64,000 nt of DNA, taken from NCBI GenBank assembly GCA_944349635.1, contig CALVNH010000001.1, forward strand, positions 124,001-188,000, in the 5' to 3' direction. The position numbers were made by a program, and so were the translations under genes. Under the pieces are notes generated by a model that did no database searches, was not told the DNA's origin, and saw only the letters and a list, made by a program, of their open reading frames with translations. Every line of letters starts with the position of its first letter. Position 1 is the stretch's first letter. The DNA comes from an uncultured Clostridia bacterium (GTDB lineage: Bacteria > Bacillota > Clostridia > Christensenellales > CAG-917). Positions 38,101-44,319 of the stretch are shown here, piece by piece.

Positions 38101-39031
38101 TCGTGTTGGTATCCGAAAGATTCCCGGAAACGGGCCAATCCCCGCTCGTTGAACTCGTTCTGTAAGGAGTGGTGGTGCCAAACGAGGTGACCTGAGGAGA
38201 AGCACCGTCGGCTATCGACAAAGAAGCGCTGTCGGAGAAGGATTTGAGAGAAACGGTATAAGTGACGGTAAGATTTTTCATCTTTACTTCGCCCTTATAC
38301 CACCAGCCCATTGAGCTCGTGCCTCTCATGGCAAACGCAATGAGAAGGTTGGGATAATCCTTGGTAAGAGAAGTTTCGGAAGTGAACTTCTGCCACTTCT
38401 CGTCTCCGCCAGACCCGTCGCAATCTTCGTAGCCTACGGTTCTGTCATCGGCTGCGGACTTGCCCCACATTGCCTCTGCGTCATAGGCCTGTGCAGTGCC
38501 GAAAGCTCCCATGCCGGACCAGTTACCCACATAGCCCTTGTAAATCTCGGCGGTAGCCTTTGCCTTAACGGAAATGTTGTCATTCTGCAACAGAGTGGAA
38601 ACAAACGGCGAAGTAGTCAAATTGACGGCGCCGGAAACAACGTAAGGCGTTTTGGTTATGTAATCGTTCGACCTGACAAAAACCTCGTTGTTTGAAGCCG
38701 ACGCGATTTCCGCAGATACCGAGGTACTGCCCTGAACATGAGCACTGACATTGCTGGTCGTATAATTCGTGTACTTGACAGTCAGGGTCCAACTCGTTGC
38801 GGAATTCATCTGAAATTTGAAATTTGCGGGGGACAATTCCGTATCGCCCGCCATAATGGCACTTCCGCCGGCGTCGACCGCAAATGCCACATTACCGCTC
38901 CCGTTGGCGCCGACGTCGAAAACGCCGCCTGCAATTATCACGGAGAAGACCACCGCGAAACAAATGGCAAGCAGAACGAAGCGCGTCGTGGAAACAAAGA
39001 AGTTCCTGGAGCTGCTTTGAGTTTTTCTCAT
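29192..39031 (-). CDS. Giant MBG/YDG-repeat surface protein with C-terminal membrane anchor
   Basis: This 3,279-residue protein begins with a signal peptide (MRKTQSSSRNFF, then a hydrophobic helix to about residue 50). The first third is beta-rich, with Ig/HYR-like sections such as LRVDTTAPANPDFGG. From about residue 1,080 onward come at least ten degenerate MBG and YDG-type repeats, recognised by ASDTTKVYGDADPVV, SKVYGATDAF, KAYDGSSD and NKVYDGTKSA. Near the end one membrane helix (about 3,189-3,214, PYWIWALIIIAGVLVLLAII) precedes a 65-residue cytosolic tail ending GKKKKPPIIGIR. There is no LPXTG, so it is held by the helix itself. Such proteins usually act in adhesion or as surface layers; that role is inferred. 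AGGTGG lies before the ATG at 39031. It is monocistronic. Confidence 0.92.
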   Translation of the reverse strand: MRKTQSSSRNFFVSTTRFVLLAICFAVVFSVIIAGGVFDVGANGSGNVAFAVDAGGSAIMAGDTELSPANFKFQMNSATSWTLTVKYTNYTTSNVSAHVQGSTSVSAEIASASNNEVFVRSNDYITKTPYVVSGAVNLTTSPFVSTLLQNDNISVKAKATAEIYKGYVGNWSGMGAFGTAQAYDAEAMWGKSAADDRTVGYEDCDGSGGDEKWQKFTSETSLTKDYPNLLIAFAMRGTSSMGWWYKGEVKMKNLTVTYTVSLKSFSDSASLSIADGASPQVTSFGTTTPYRTSSTSGDWPVSGNLSDTNTNNLINNILKNATDSEFVGAQNPNSISNIKLASYTSTPLQASGIPTHYKSTSVTLTDYMNYFTLGATSGTANTNLASGIKTIKVGDTTFNLYGSTLAGDFYVDGAKVGYAKISKTNRVQSTLNLYFYQNATVPVTVTDYGNSSKAFTYTVSGIDTNGGSAPTYSINNNYSTNLSPDGFASADFFYNLTQSLSASSANVDGVPQLWFFDVKYSATLPSAGDGFYTPNTYNAATLKTKLPFGVGTTVANCKFDYDFQTGKAKLTGQSDYTVPSLSGNAVSGSGYYMFTFYVLDFAGNAGTPVSYLMRVDNGTPDVTFKLAFGEKEILSSANGAWANDILKLTVDLAVNNISGNIIGFTAPKSSGTGNAQYRVFLNSDGEIVKVTIDGAEVADYNSYGNGLTLTTQAGNLIVSVDPRDTIIDFATAINVCAGNDINLYENTSSYAHINATDSDWVYQDTKQVALRVDTTAPANPDFGGQTAEFVNGKGADGTVAVPTTWFTDAWNADYYISGFLDDGSGKYSDLIKLYFGVKNFATQEEADSFRAAFESGLASATDYAAFFNGLGFDTNSFIKNAAAYSGTVIANMDFFNTAGLKGVFMFVVDQAGNVSATSIYTLLVDANNYVLLPSIDSEYVEHFSTGLPEFSGYEGSYKRGESVTLSVNLNGFAPYEIFVGTKDTANRIYFQNNSSTSNDLHISYDSHTHFHTNSVVKEGVLKFADQEESNLVYAFGSTGFGALGTPGEDGNITASLIFTFRKPETATISGNSFDYTGEPVVMTFTAGSLEQYLEMAFYAGQTEDAEEIGRPVNAGTYYVTLRFKDEYSDYTKFYVNTIPIRKTAFNIKKISLTIKASGTSVYGFAVGSTVEGGRDSHLTFEISGFVEADRQLWEAGRESEIAGYKPGFYKIKDPVIKNGYVQVGSYAIARERNAQFTNYIPVYDEGKGYVITQRKVTVTASDTTKVYGDADPVVLFTYVVDVSDGNNPSFELGHIFANAVESGDAASVAASAFERVAGENVGRYVYNQAHADVLGFDSANFVLEFNGEGGALVVTQRTIYVKPDEGQTIVRQTDVDGIKFTTYENDTFSAVKAGDAEYLEELKAAGQKAEVEKVVDPDVAYYIRKGTIVGNDNIAVVFDENVTVTVTYDPTKNTITITIKDSAILDAVFGKQFDYETVLAYSSGNFDVVETQGEGGSNPITWNPATDTVEWTVAVDGYNRLSPVKAGGYAVTLTVDRMTVGGTEITDIGNCNYNVVLPSLAVNVKPCEITVVPSVNETSKVYGATDAFVFSYEYRDIPEGYSFDEGTVSGRMVRALYGDSGFIRVGAYNDNVNELLEVGQYYGAYVSTALTSTDKNVTLKVDGAALDGIRFTVTPKEVNFDEIDVKGRDKIWTEDNSEVIYNSLSEKQGAMQIAEFVVTGDVHGEGGDIYIDFNGNYVVKQGDAYVEVGHRSSGLWIRFTNIRLEGTKAKNYSLVGSNLVAESDGSYSYVLEGDFKIYINPMNVTKDDFVLTKAYDGSSDINVYEGDFRFSETSQFDSEMYLLHIITTDFPSADALTYSMEIKLIMPYFVATNEIIPGTGVSVAMEEYEGQNWVVITIQDFPAVITPVVIDSNDVTFTYPTERYYNASASVDVQYAVSESVFVAGDTAESIGIVFELTAKSPNVNVDGNAVGTVGLSFTKAEITSPNYVFAEGFLDAINESAATKEFKILPIPLNLSIEFHSATFGQTAPTLKTAYFYADGKYSFEGLDAQLATFAIKDGATYVYYDIANNKEWRFVQVQNGTDGVTYMHDVKYSNFNLVRVGDYSGVSASNFTLNGKILSIDFASAREGTLAQAAELLPRSVEITINDLKVENKVYDGTKSATIAPVDFGAIVGTDYGKYLAISCFVEFTSANVGTYRNLSARDIAIGLRPEYASDATAQGVQNSFTFEIKDKVISGLSASITPAPLTVELSLPDKNYTGRTYDGITYKGYYDNGKGYVLSGFVTDADKALYGIEVYAAAYDTLSGANGKAGTAYGKGFGISLTTKSVCNYEITQFASSVKLGQGYTLVKEEDGKFIYELAQSTLYAVSSVNAADKASVVAVAANGEYLLSAKPSSGTSQERKLNTVTAVGNIVPVKVVFTVAVNGTGGMYEKSYDDSLFVNFNDEDFTLTLQGNYGFVIGSYTVMFDTPDVGTNKSLQFTVTSLKVMTASGEFVTVDSSNYTVESVLIRNKGTITPVELDVVMNPASADNAFHYTYGGTGTYSYKLVYNGVEIIVDAAGYGYMDVADYATAFNMAAVPVGRLYSYENGTFVYDDAGNYVRLSGTFGKVTVLTQAGSKSPVGTYTIDGVEGTATNFVYTYAQSGVGIVVDKANLTVSFVAKTDAPSGYGALVEYGNTTLPAMQFAYSGFVAGDSAKTVTITAPAFGLYFFDGSAYNRVADNRPTKITDDLAAGQYYAFKVQIDPEASYAANYNLVENTSAVCKVFVKLPVLSGLSLSDKAPSLVYNGTVNDRDFAFSVINGLKEEYTDEYIFNINWTQGVETVTSAKDVGTYGFVIEVVRRFDENYNISAVVEAGTLTVTPRTLTISVGATFTYTGNELYIDMDSLVFDGVVAGEEESVYNALQIALADGATAMVNAGDYNVTMLYDTAAAPLNNYQVIDKVSGKVTVGRAVITITGVENKKHNYVEGATYGVNYTYVAPEGVPGFNASKLSVEYSANGNKYTSVTQTGEYNYNIVYADNNFTVSGGSGIMTVVMSSVQAKDDNNVNATINLGGETTVPYKLTYLEIYQSGNANTSKDATWADAQASVDNTVKTDNQKATLGGYVEIKLTNGFKQVYTTGNAVTMSVRIPAAVADMENCKVYYVNNAKQLVEITDYEVVNGYIYYTTEYLGDLLFVRIESLNLLAGLPYWIWALIIIAGVLVLLAIILAIVAAKKHKSKEPDPIVVTEDLAADYAGDMSDVETIEESVPVNEAPAAPPVSDRPRVVGKKKKPPIIGIR

Positions 39032-39118
39032 AATCCCACCTCTTAATCCCTGTCGCCCGCTCTTGTACATCACGCATACGCGCGTGTGCGCTCACGAGCG
39101 AAAATTATTCGTAATTAT

Positions 39119-39147
39119 ATTATCACAGCATTTCCGTCATTCTTCAA
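39119..39147 (-). promoter_or_regulatory. Promoter of the giant surface-protein gene
   Basis: TTGAAG (39142-39147) and GATAAT (39119-39124) are 17 bp apart, with TG one base before the -10. The leader of about 80 nt contains two small inverted repeats (CGCTC/GAGCG and CACGC/GCGTG). Confidence 0.6.
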
Positions 39148-39262
39148 CTGTTAATTTTTGTTAATTTATAATGGAGTATATTTTAACTTAACTGCCGTAC
39201 AAACGCCGTCACGCTCCCCTTTCAGTTTGTGCGACGTGCCCTCGTTTCATTCCGGAAGGAAG

Positions 39263-39302
39263 CGAAAAAAAGAGCCTCCGGCGTTTTGCACGACAGAGGC
39301 TC
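39263..39302 (-). terminator. Intrinsic terminator of the acyl-CoA synthetase gene
   Basis: GAGCCTC (39272-39278) pairs with GAGGCTC (39296-39302), and on minus the stem is followed by a run of seven T residues. It lies about 60 bp after the stop. Confidence 0.8.
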
Positions 39303-39360
39303 CTGCAAATTTAATGTGGTTAGATTGCGGAAAACCGACAATGGGCAGAGTTAGTTGCAC

Positions 39361-41007
39361 TCAGCTTTTGCGCAGCTCCGTACGGCGGATTTTGCCCGAA
39401 ATGGTCTTGGGCAATTCGTCCACGAAATCGATGACGCGCGGATATTTGTAAGGCGCGGTAAGGTTTTTCACGAAGGTCTGAATCTCTTTTTTGAGTTCTT
39501 CGCTTGCGGTGTAACCTTTTGCAAGCACAATCGTTGCCTTGACAACCTGCCCTCTCGTCGGGTCGGGCACGCCGGTGACCGCACATTCCAGCACCGCAGG
39601 GTGTTCCATGAGCACGTTCTCGATTTCGAAAGGCCCGATGCGGTATCCGCTGGACTTGATTATATCGTCGGTGCGCCCCACGAAGAAGAGGTATCCGTCT
39701 TCGTCCCTGTACGCCATATCGCCCGTGTGATAAAGCCCGTCGTGCATTGCTGCGCGGGTGTTCTCCTCGTCACCGTAATACTCGCGGAACAGACCGTAAG
39801 GTCTGCCGTTGCTCACGTCCACACATATCTCCCCCGCTTCTCCCATGGGGATATCGTTTCCGTTTGCGTCAATAAGGCGCAGTTTGTATATGGGCGTGGG
39901 CTTGCCCATACTGCCGGGCTTCGGCGTCATTCCGACAAGGTTTGCAATGGTAAGCGTGGTTTCCGTCTGTCCGAAACCTTCCATAAGGGTATGTCCCGTG
40001 GCGGCTTTCAGTTGATTGAACACCTCGGGGTTCACGGCTTCTCCCGCCGTGGTGATATACTCCAAGGAACTCAAATCGTGTTTGCTGAGGTCTGCCTTTA
40101 TCATGAAGCGGTAAATGGTGGGGGGTGCGCAGAATGTGGTTATGCGGTACTTTTCAATCATTCCGAGCAACTTTTCCTGGTCGAATTTCTCGAAGTCGTA
40201 CGTAAAAATGCACGCTCCGCAAATCCATTGTCCGTACAGCTTGCCCCATACGGCTTTGCCCCAACCCGTTTCGGAAACCGTGAAGTGAATGCCGTCCTTG
40301 CGCACGTTGTGCCACCATTTCGCGGTGAGGAAATGCGCAAGTGCGTAAGTGTGCTCGTGAGCGGCGATTTTGGGATAAGCCGTGGTGCCCGACGTAAAAT
40401 ACATCAGCATCAGTTCGTCGCGCATGGGACAGCTCTCGTCCGTAGGACGAGGATACACTTCCGAAAAGGCTTTGACTTCGTCGGTGTAGGAATGCCAGCC
40501 CTCCTTCGTGCCGTTGGCGACGATTTTGACTTTGAGTTGCGGACAACGGTTCGCCGCCGCTTCCGCCTCGTCAATCACGGTGCCGGAAGCCGTGCAGATT
40601 ATGGCTTTGACGCCAGCCGCGTCGAAGCGGTACACAAAGTCTTTCTCCTTCAACTGGTCCGTTGCGGGAATGCAAATCGCACCGAGTTTGTGGAGGGCTA
40701 CAATGATGGGCCAGAATTCCCAATGGCGACGGAGAACGAGAAGCACTCTGTCCCCCTTAATAATGCCGAGGGATTTCAGATAGTTTGCCGTCTGTGCGGA
40801 TTTGCGCATCATATCGCCGAAAGTGAAGATTTTTTCTTCTCCGTCTGCGGACACCCAAATCATGGCTCTTCTATCCGGCTCCTCGGTGCCGTAGTAGTCG
40901 ACCACGTCGAAGCCGAAATTGAAGTTGTCGGGGGCATGGAAGTCTATTCCTTCCAACATCCCGTTTGCATCAACTTTTTCGGTCAGAAATCTTTGGTACA
41001 GTTCCAT
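39361..41007 (-). CDS. AMP-forming acyl-CoA synthetase (medium-chain type)
   Basis: The product is 548 residues in the ANL superfamily. The phosphate-binding loop is YFTSGTTAYPK near residue 225, where Ala replaces the usual Gly after GTT. The adenine motif is EGFGQTETT near 345. The hinge GRTDDIIKSSGYRIGPFEIE and the catalytic Lys in PKTISGKIRRTELR are near the C-terminus. The layout is closest to ACSM-type medium-chain or benzoate-like synthetases. It activates a carboxylate with ATP and CoA in the cytosol. AAAGGA precedes the ATG, and a stem-loop abuts it at 41023-41034. No thioesterase or beta-oxidation genes are adjacent. The whole gene has no TTA, CTA or TCA codon. Confidence 0.9.
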   Translation of the reverse strand: MELYQRFLTEKVDANGMLEGIDFHAPDNFNFGFDVVDYYGTEEPDRRAMIWVSADGEEKIFTFGDMMRKSAQTANYLKSLGIIKGDRVLLVLRRHWEFWPIIVALHKLGAICIPATDQLKEKDFVYRFDAAGVKAIICTASGTVIDEAEAAANRCPQLKVKIVANGTKEGWHSYTDEVKAFSEVYPRPTDESCPMRDELMLMYFTSGTTAYPKIAAHEHTYALAHFLTAKWWHNVRKDGIHFTVSETGWGKAVWGKLYGQWICGACIFTYDFEKFDQEKLLGMIEKYRITTFCAPPTIYRFMIKADLSKHDLSSLEYITTAGEAVNPEVFNQLKAATGHTLMEGFGQTETTLTIANLVGMTPKPGSMGKPTPIYKLRLIDANGNDIPMGEAGEICVDVSNGRPYGLFREYYGDEENTRAAMHDGLYHTGDMAYRDEDGYLFFVGRTDDIIKSSGYRIGPFEIENVLMEHPAVLECAVTGVPDPTRGQVVKATIVLAKGYTASEELKKEIQTFVKNLTAPYKYPRVIDFVDELPKTISGKIRRTELRKS

Positions 41008-41022
41008 TTATGTTGTTCCTTT

Positions 41023-41034
41023 GGGCTTTTGCCC
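41023..41034 (-). promoter_or_regulatory. Stem-loop abutting the acyl-CoA synthetase Shine-Dalgarno
   Basis: On minus GGGC-AAAA-GCCC lies immediately before AAAGGA. The 4-bp GC stem is short but placed like similar elements before five other genes in this window. Confidence 0.4.
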
Positions 41035-41168
41035 GTAATTTGATGACTGATTATTAAAACCGGAATGTATTTCTTCACAGGTCCGAAACCCGTGCAAATA
41101 ACACACTCGATTCTCCGTTGCCCGAACCGCTCGCGCGTGTACTCAAAGGAGATTGTCTGGATATTTAA

Positions 41169-41200
41169 TCAATCCTTGCCGCCGCGGCGGCAAGGATTGA
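41169..41200. terminator. Long perfect palindrome downstream of pckG
   Basis: Two 15-bp arms (41169-41183 and 41186-41200) form a perfect inverted repeat with a 2-bp centre, 36 bp after the pckG stop. On minus the stem is followed only by GATTAAATAT rather than a T run, and the T run lies before it. It is probably the pckG terminator or a 3-prime stability element. The rest of 41008-41235 shows nothing else. Confidence 0.6.
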
Positions 41201-41235
41201 AAAAACGCATTATGCGGTCAACCGCTTTCTCTTTG

Positions 41236-43005
41236 TCAGTCGAGGTTTGCTTTCAGAGTGTCCAGTTCCTTGCGGAGTTCCGCGGGCAGTTTGTCGCCGA
41301 ATTTTGCATAGAACTGTTCGATGCCCTCCGCGTCCTCTTTCCAGAGTTCCTTGTCGACGGTGAGCAGGTTTGCCACGTCTTCCGTGGAGAGCGAGGTGCC
41401 TTCGAGGTCGATGTCTTCGGGACGGGGCACATAACCGATGGGCGTCTCCACCGCGTCGACGGTGCCTTCGGTACGACGGATAATCCAGTCGAGCACGCGC
41501 ATATTGTCGCCGAATCCGGGCCACAGGAAGTTGCCGTTTTCGTCGGTACGGAACCAGTTGACGTTAAAGAACTTGGGTTTCTTGCTGACTTTTTTGCCCA
41601 TATCGAGCCAGTGCTGGAAGTAATCGCCCATGTGATAGCCGCAGAAAGGCAGCATTGCCATCGGGTCACGACGGACGACGCCGACCGCTCCGCTTGCCGC
41701 CGCCGTGGTTTCGGACGCCATAATGGAGCCGACGAAAACGCCGTTCGCCCAGTCTCTGGCTTCGTACACCAACGGTGCGGTCTTGGCTCTTCTGCCACCG
41801 AAGATGATTGCATCGAGCGGGACGCCCTGCGGATTTTCGAATTCGTCGGAAATGCAGGGGCAGTTCTTCGCGGGAGCCGTGAAACGGGAGTTGGGGTGTG
41901 CGCCCTTCACGCCGTTTGCTCTGTCCTCTTCCGTCCAGGGATTGCCCTTCCAGTCGATGGCGTTCTTCGGAGGATTCTTGTCGAGACCTTCCCACCAAAC
42001 GGTGTTGTTTTCGAGATTGTGCACGACGTTGGTGAAAATGGTGCCCTTTCTCGTCGTGGCAAGCGCGTTGGGATTGGACTTCGCGTTGGTGCCGGGCGCG
42101 ACTCCGAAGAAACCGTTTTCGGGGTTGATGGCATAAAGTCTGCCGTCCTTGCCTACTCTTATCCACGCGATGTCGTCGCCGACCGTATGAATCTTGTAGC
42201 CCTTGTCAGCGAATTCCTTGGGAGGAATGAGCATGGCAAGGTTGGTTTTGCCGCACGCGGAGGGGAATGCCGCCGCGATATATTTGGTTTCGCCGTTGGG
42301 TTTTTCCAGACCGAGAATGAGCATGTGTTCCGCAAGCCAGCCCTCGTTTCTGCCCTGATAGGAAGCGATACGGAGAGCAAAGCACTTTTTGCCGAGAAGC
42401 ACGTTTCCGCCGTAACCGGAGTTGACGGACATAATGGTGTTGTCTTCGGGGAACTGGCAGATGTATCTCTTTTCTTCGTCGATGTCCGCTTTTGCGTGGA
42501 GGCCGCGCACGAAATCGTCACTGTTGCCCAGCGTTTCGAGAACTTTGCTGCCGACGCGGGTCATGATTGCCATATTGAGAACGACGTAAATGCTGTCGGT
42601 CAGTTCGATACCGATTTTGGAGAAAGGAGAACCGATTGCGCCCATGGAGAAAGGAATGACGTACATAGTCCTGCCCTTCATTGCGCCCTTGTAGATACCT
42701 TTGAGAAGTTCGTACGCCTTGTCCTTCTGCATCCAATTGTTGGTGGGACCTGCGTTTTCTTCCTTCTCGGTGCAGATGAAAGTGCGACCCTCGACGCGCG
42801 CGACGTCGTTGACGGCGGTGCGATGGAGATAGCAACCGGGCAGCAACTCTTGATTGAGCTGAATCATTTCACCGGTAGCCATCGCCTCTTTTCTGAGGGA
42901 TTCGAGCTGCTCTTCGGAACCGTCGATGAGAACGACCTTGTCGGGCGTGCAAAGCGCGACGCTGTCGTCCACGAACTTCTGAACTCCTTTGTTGTCAAAT
43001 TTCAT
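41236..43005 (-). CDS. pckG: Phosphoenolpyruvate carboxykinase (GTP)
   Basis: This enzyme interconverts oxaloacetate and PEP with GTP/GDP. The 589-residue length fits the GTP class, not the 530-residue ATP class. The kinase-1a P-loop FPSACGKTN lies at residues 247-255, and the R-loop/substrate blocks SVNSGYGGNVLLGKKCFALR and HPNSRFTAPAKNCPCIS are clear. ATG at 43005 follows GGAGG by 5 nt. A longer in-frame version to 43401 would read through the promoter and leader and was rejected. In fermentative anaerobes it can run towards oxaloacetate as well as PEP. The gene has no TTA, CTA or TCA codon. Confidence 0.98.
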   Translation of the reverse strand: MKFDNKGVQKFVDDSVALCTPDKVVLIDGSEEQLESLRKEAMATGEMIQLNQELLPGCYLHRTAVNDVARVEGRTFICTEKEENAGPTNNWMQKDKAYELLKGIYKGAMKGRTMYVIPFSMGAIGSPFSKIGIELTDSIYVVLNMAIMTRVGSKVLETLGNSDDFVRGLHAKADIDEEKRYICQFPEDNTIMSVNSGYGGNVLLGKKCFALRIASYQGRNEGWLAEHMLILGLEKPNGETKYIAAAFPSACGKTNLAMLIPPKEFADKGYKIHTVGDDIAWIRVGKDGRLYAINPENGFFGVAPGTNAKSNPNALATTRKGTIFTNVVHNLENNTVWWEGLDKNPPKNAIDWKGNPWTEEDRANGVKGAHPNSRFTAPAKNCPCISDEFENPQGVPLDAIIFGGRRAKTAPLVYEARDWANGVFVGSIMASETTAAASGAVGVVRRDPMAMLPFCGYHMGDYFQHWLDMGKKVSKKPKFFNVNWFRTDENGNFLWPGFGDNMRVLDWIIRRTEGTVDAVETPIGYVPRPEDIDLEGTSLSTEDVANLLTVDKELWKEDAEGIEQFYAKFGDKLPAELRKELDTLKANLD

Positions 43006-43018
43006 GATTACCTCCGAA

Positions 43019-43035
43019 TGCGGACGGTGTCCGCA
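43019..43035 (-). promoter_or_regulatory. Stem-loop directly upstream of the pckG Shine-Dalgarno
   Basis: A perfect 7-bp stem TGCGGAC/GTCCGCA with a 3-nt loop ends 3 nt before GGAGG. Further upstream in the roughly 165-nt leader is GGGG-TTTT-CCCC. Together they suggest a structured, possibly regulatory leader. Confidence 0.5.
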
Positions 43036-43180
43036 AAATGTAATTTCACGTTTAGGGGAAAACCCCTTCAAAGCGTTGCGGCTTTCCGCGGTTCGGCATC
43101 GACACCGAGTCGGCACCGTAAAACAATCGCAGACGGGCTCGGACACACACGCGTGCTCCCGTGTGCCGCATCGTTTATAA

Positions 43181-43209
43181 ATAATACAACCAAAGCAATA
43201 ATGTGTCAA
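43181..43209 (-). promoter_or_regulatory. Strong sigma-A promoter for pckG
   Basis: A perfect TTGACA (43204-43209) is 17 bp from TATTAT (43181-43186). The start near 43174 gives a leader of about 165 nt. Confidence 0.8.
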
Positions 43210-44203
43210 CCGAAAAAAGTTCCGATAACGTTGCCGTAAACCGGGAAGAAACATCGACATTCGCTGAAACATATCGCCCTCTCCGAAAAAGCCATTCCGT
43301 GTTCCCCCGAAAAAAAAAGGCGCGGATTCGTGCAACGTAGCGGACGAAAACACGACGATGCGAGCCGAGAAAGACAAATAGGCAATGAAAGCCGCAAACA
43401 CAAAGATTGTTAGTCATCGATAAAGCATAAAACAAAGCCTTTTCGAGTGTTAATTGTCATATAACATCGAAAAATCGACGAAAAACCGGCATTTTGCCCA
43501 AACTTAACCGGAAAAACCCTTGTTGTTGCTCCTTTTCGGACGGTTTTACGCCTTTCGGCGCGATTTTTCTCTCTGCGGACGGCTATGCGCTCATTTCTCA
43601 CTTATTGCGTCAAAACAGACGCATATCATGCTCTCCCGCCGTTTTCTGCGTTTCATGAAGACTTCGGGCACCAATACGGCGTTTCCGTGCAGAAATGCGA
43701 ATTCGCGGCTCAGAACAAATTGGCATTACGCATTTTCAGAAGTATTATGCTTTTCGGAACTTTTTAGAGAAGTATTATATTTTATCCGCTCTTTTCAGAG
43801 GACTTTTCGAAAATGTTTTACAAAAACAAATCAAAACAATAATACTTGACCGGTTTTTTTCGCTCTCGAATTTTCCCGCATTCACGCTTCGCTTCTTTTC
43901 GGTCTCCTGAACCCAATCGAACAGAAAACGTCGTCTCAAAAGCCTGTTATGTAATCAGTCGGATGTTTTTTCTTTTTTTGCCGACCTTTGGAACGGTACG
44001 TCCTTTGTTAATGCACTGTTTCATATATTGTCCTCGCAAAATGCCCTTTTTCTTCTTTTATTTCCCATTGTCCGTCTGTTTTCTCTTATTTCTCCAATCG
44101 GAAAGTTTTGCCGTCGTTCGTGCGGTTTTTCGCCGTTTCGAGACTCGCGCGCGCTTTTCCGCACGCACGGCTTTCTTCCTTGCCGCCGTTCTTGGGTTGC
44201 ATC
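43210..44203. other. About 1-kb gene-free region, AT-richer than its surroundings
   Basis: No frame here has a ribosome-binding site, a family motif or the local codon bias. Open frames of 60-109 codons read as low-complexity Phe/Arg/Cys-rich sequence and are probably chance. The part at 43690-43850 is clearly AT-rich and holds spaced copies of AAGTATTAT. The gap separates divergent promoters of pckG (minus) and the M20 peptidase (plus). It may be a decayed gene, a regulatory region or an unrecognised RNA. Confidence 0.6.
43738..43847. repeat. Spaced direct and inverted AAGTATTAT repeats
   Basis: AGAAGTATTAT occurs at 43738-43748 and again at 43768-43778, exactly 30 bp apart, i.e. close to three helical turns. 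The reverse complement ATAATACTT occurs at 43839-43847. Same-face spacing is typical of protein-binding sites, but no adjacent gene starts here. Confidence 0.45.
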
Positions 44204-44232
44204 TTGAAAAAGTGCGAAAACAAAGTTATAAT
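44204..44232 (+). promoter_or_regulatory. Sigma-A promoter for the M20 peptidase gene
   Basis: TTGAAA (44204-44209) and a perfect TATAAT (44227-44232) are 17 bp apart. The leader to the ATG at 44320 is about 80 nt. Confidence 0.8.
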
Positions 44233-44252
44233 CTCTTATATACGGAATACCA

Positions 44253-44300
44253 GATAAATTGCGTTTTACCCTTCTTTTTTACGAGACTTTGCAATTTATC
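44253..44300 (+). repeat. Leader inverted repeat before the M20 peptidase
   Basis: Perfect 10-bp arms GATAAATTGC (44253-44262) and GCAATTTATC (44291-44300) enclose a 28-nt loop and end 9 nt before the GGAGG. The transcript would carry this hairpin close to its ribosome-binding site. Confidence 0.5.
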
Positions 44301-44319
44301 CCGAATCATGGAGGTGCTT

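Noticed and set aside
43006..43401. N-terminal extension of pckG
   Set aside because: It reads through a consensus promoter and leader, and the ATG at 43005 has a GGAGG and gives the normal GTP-PEPCK length.
43520..43849. A 109-codon open frame in the long gap
   Set aside because: No ribosome-binding site, low-complexity Phe/Arg/Cys-rich product and codon use unlike the real genes; it also spans the AAGTATTAT repeats.
43846..44319. N-terminal extension of the M20 peptidase
   Set aside because: It covers the promoter at 44204-44232 and is non-homologous; the ATG at 44320 follows GGAGG.
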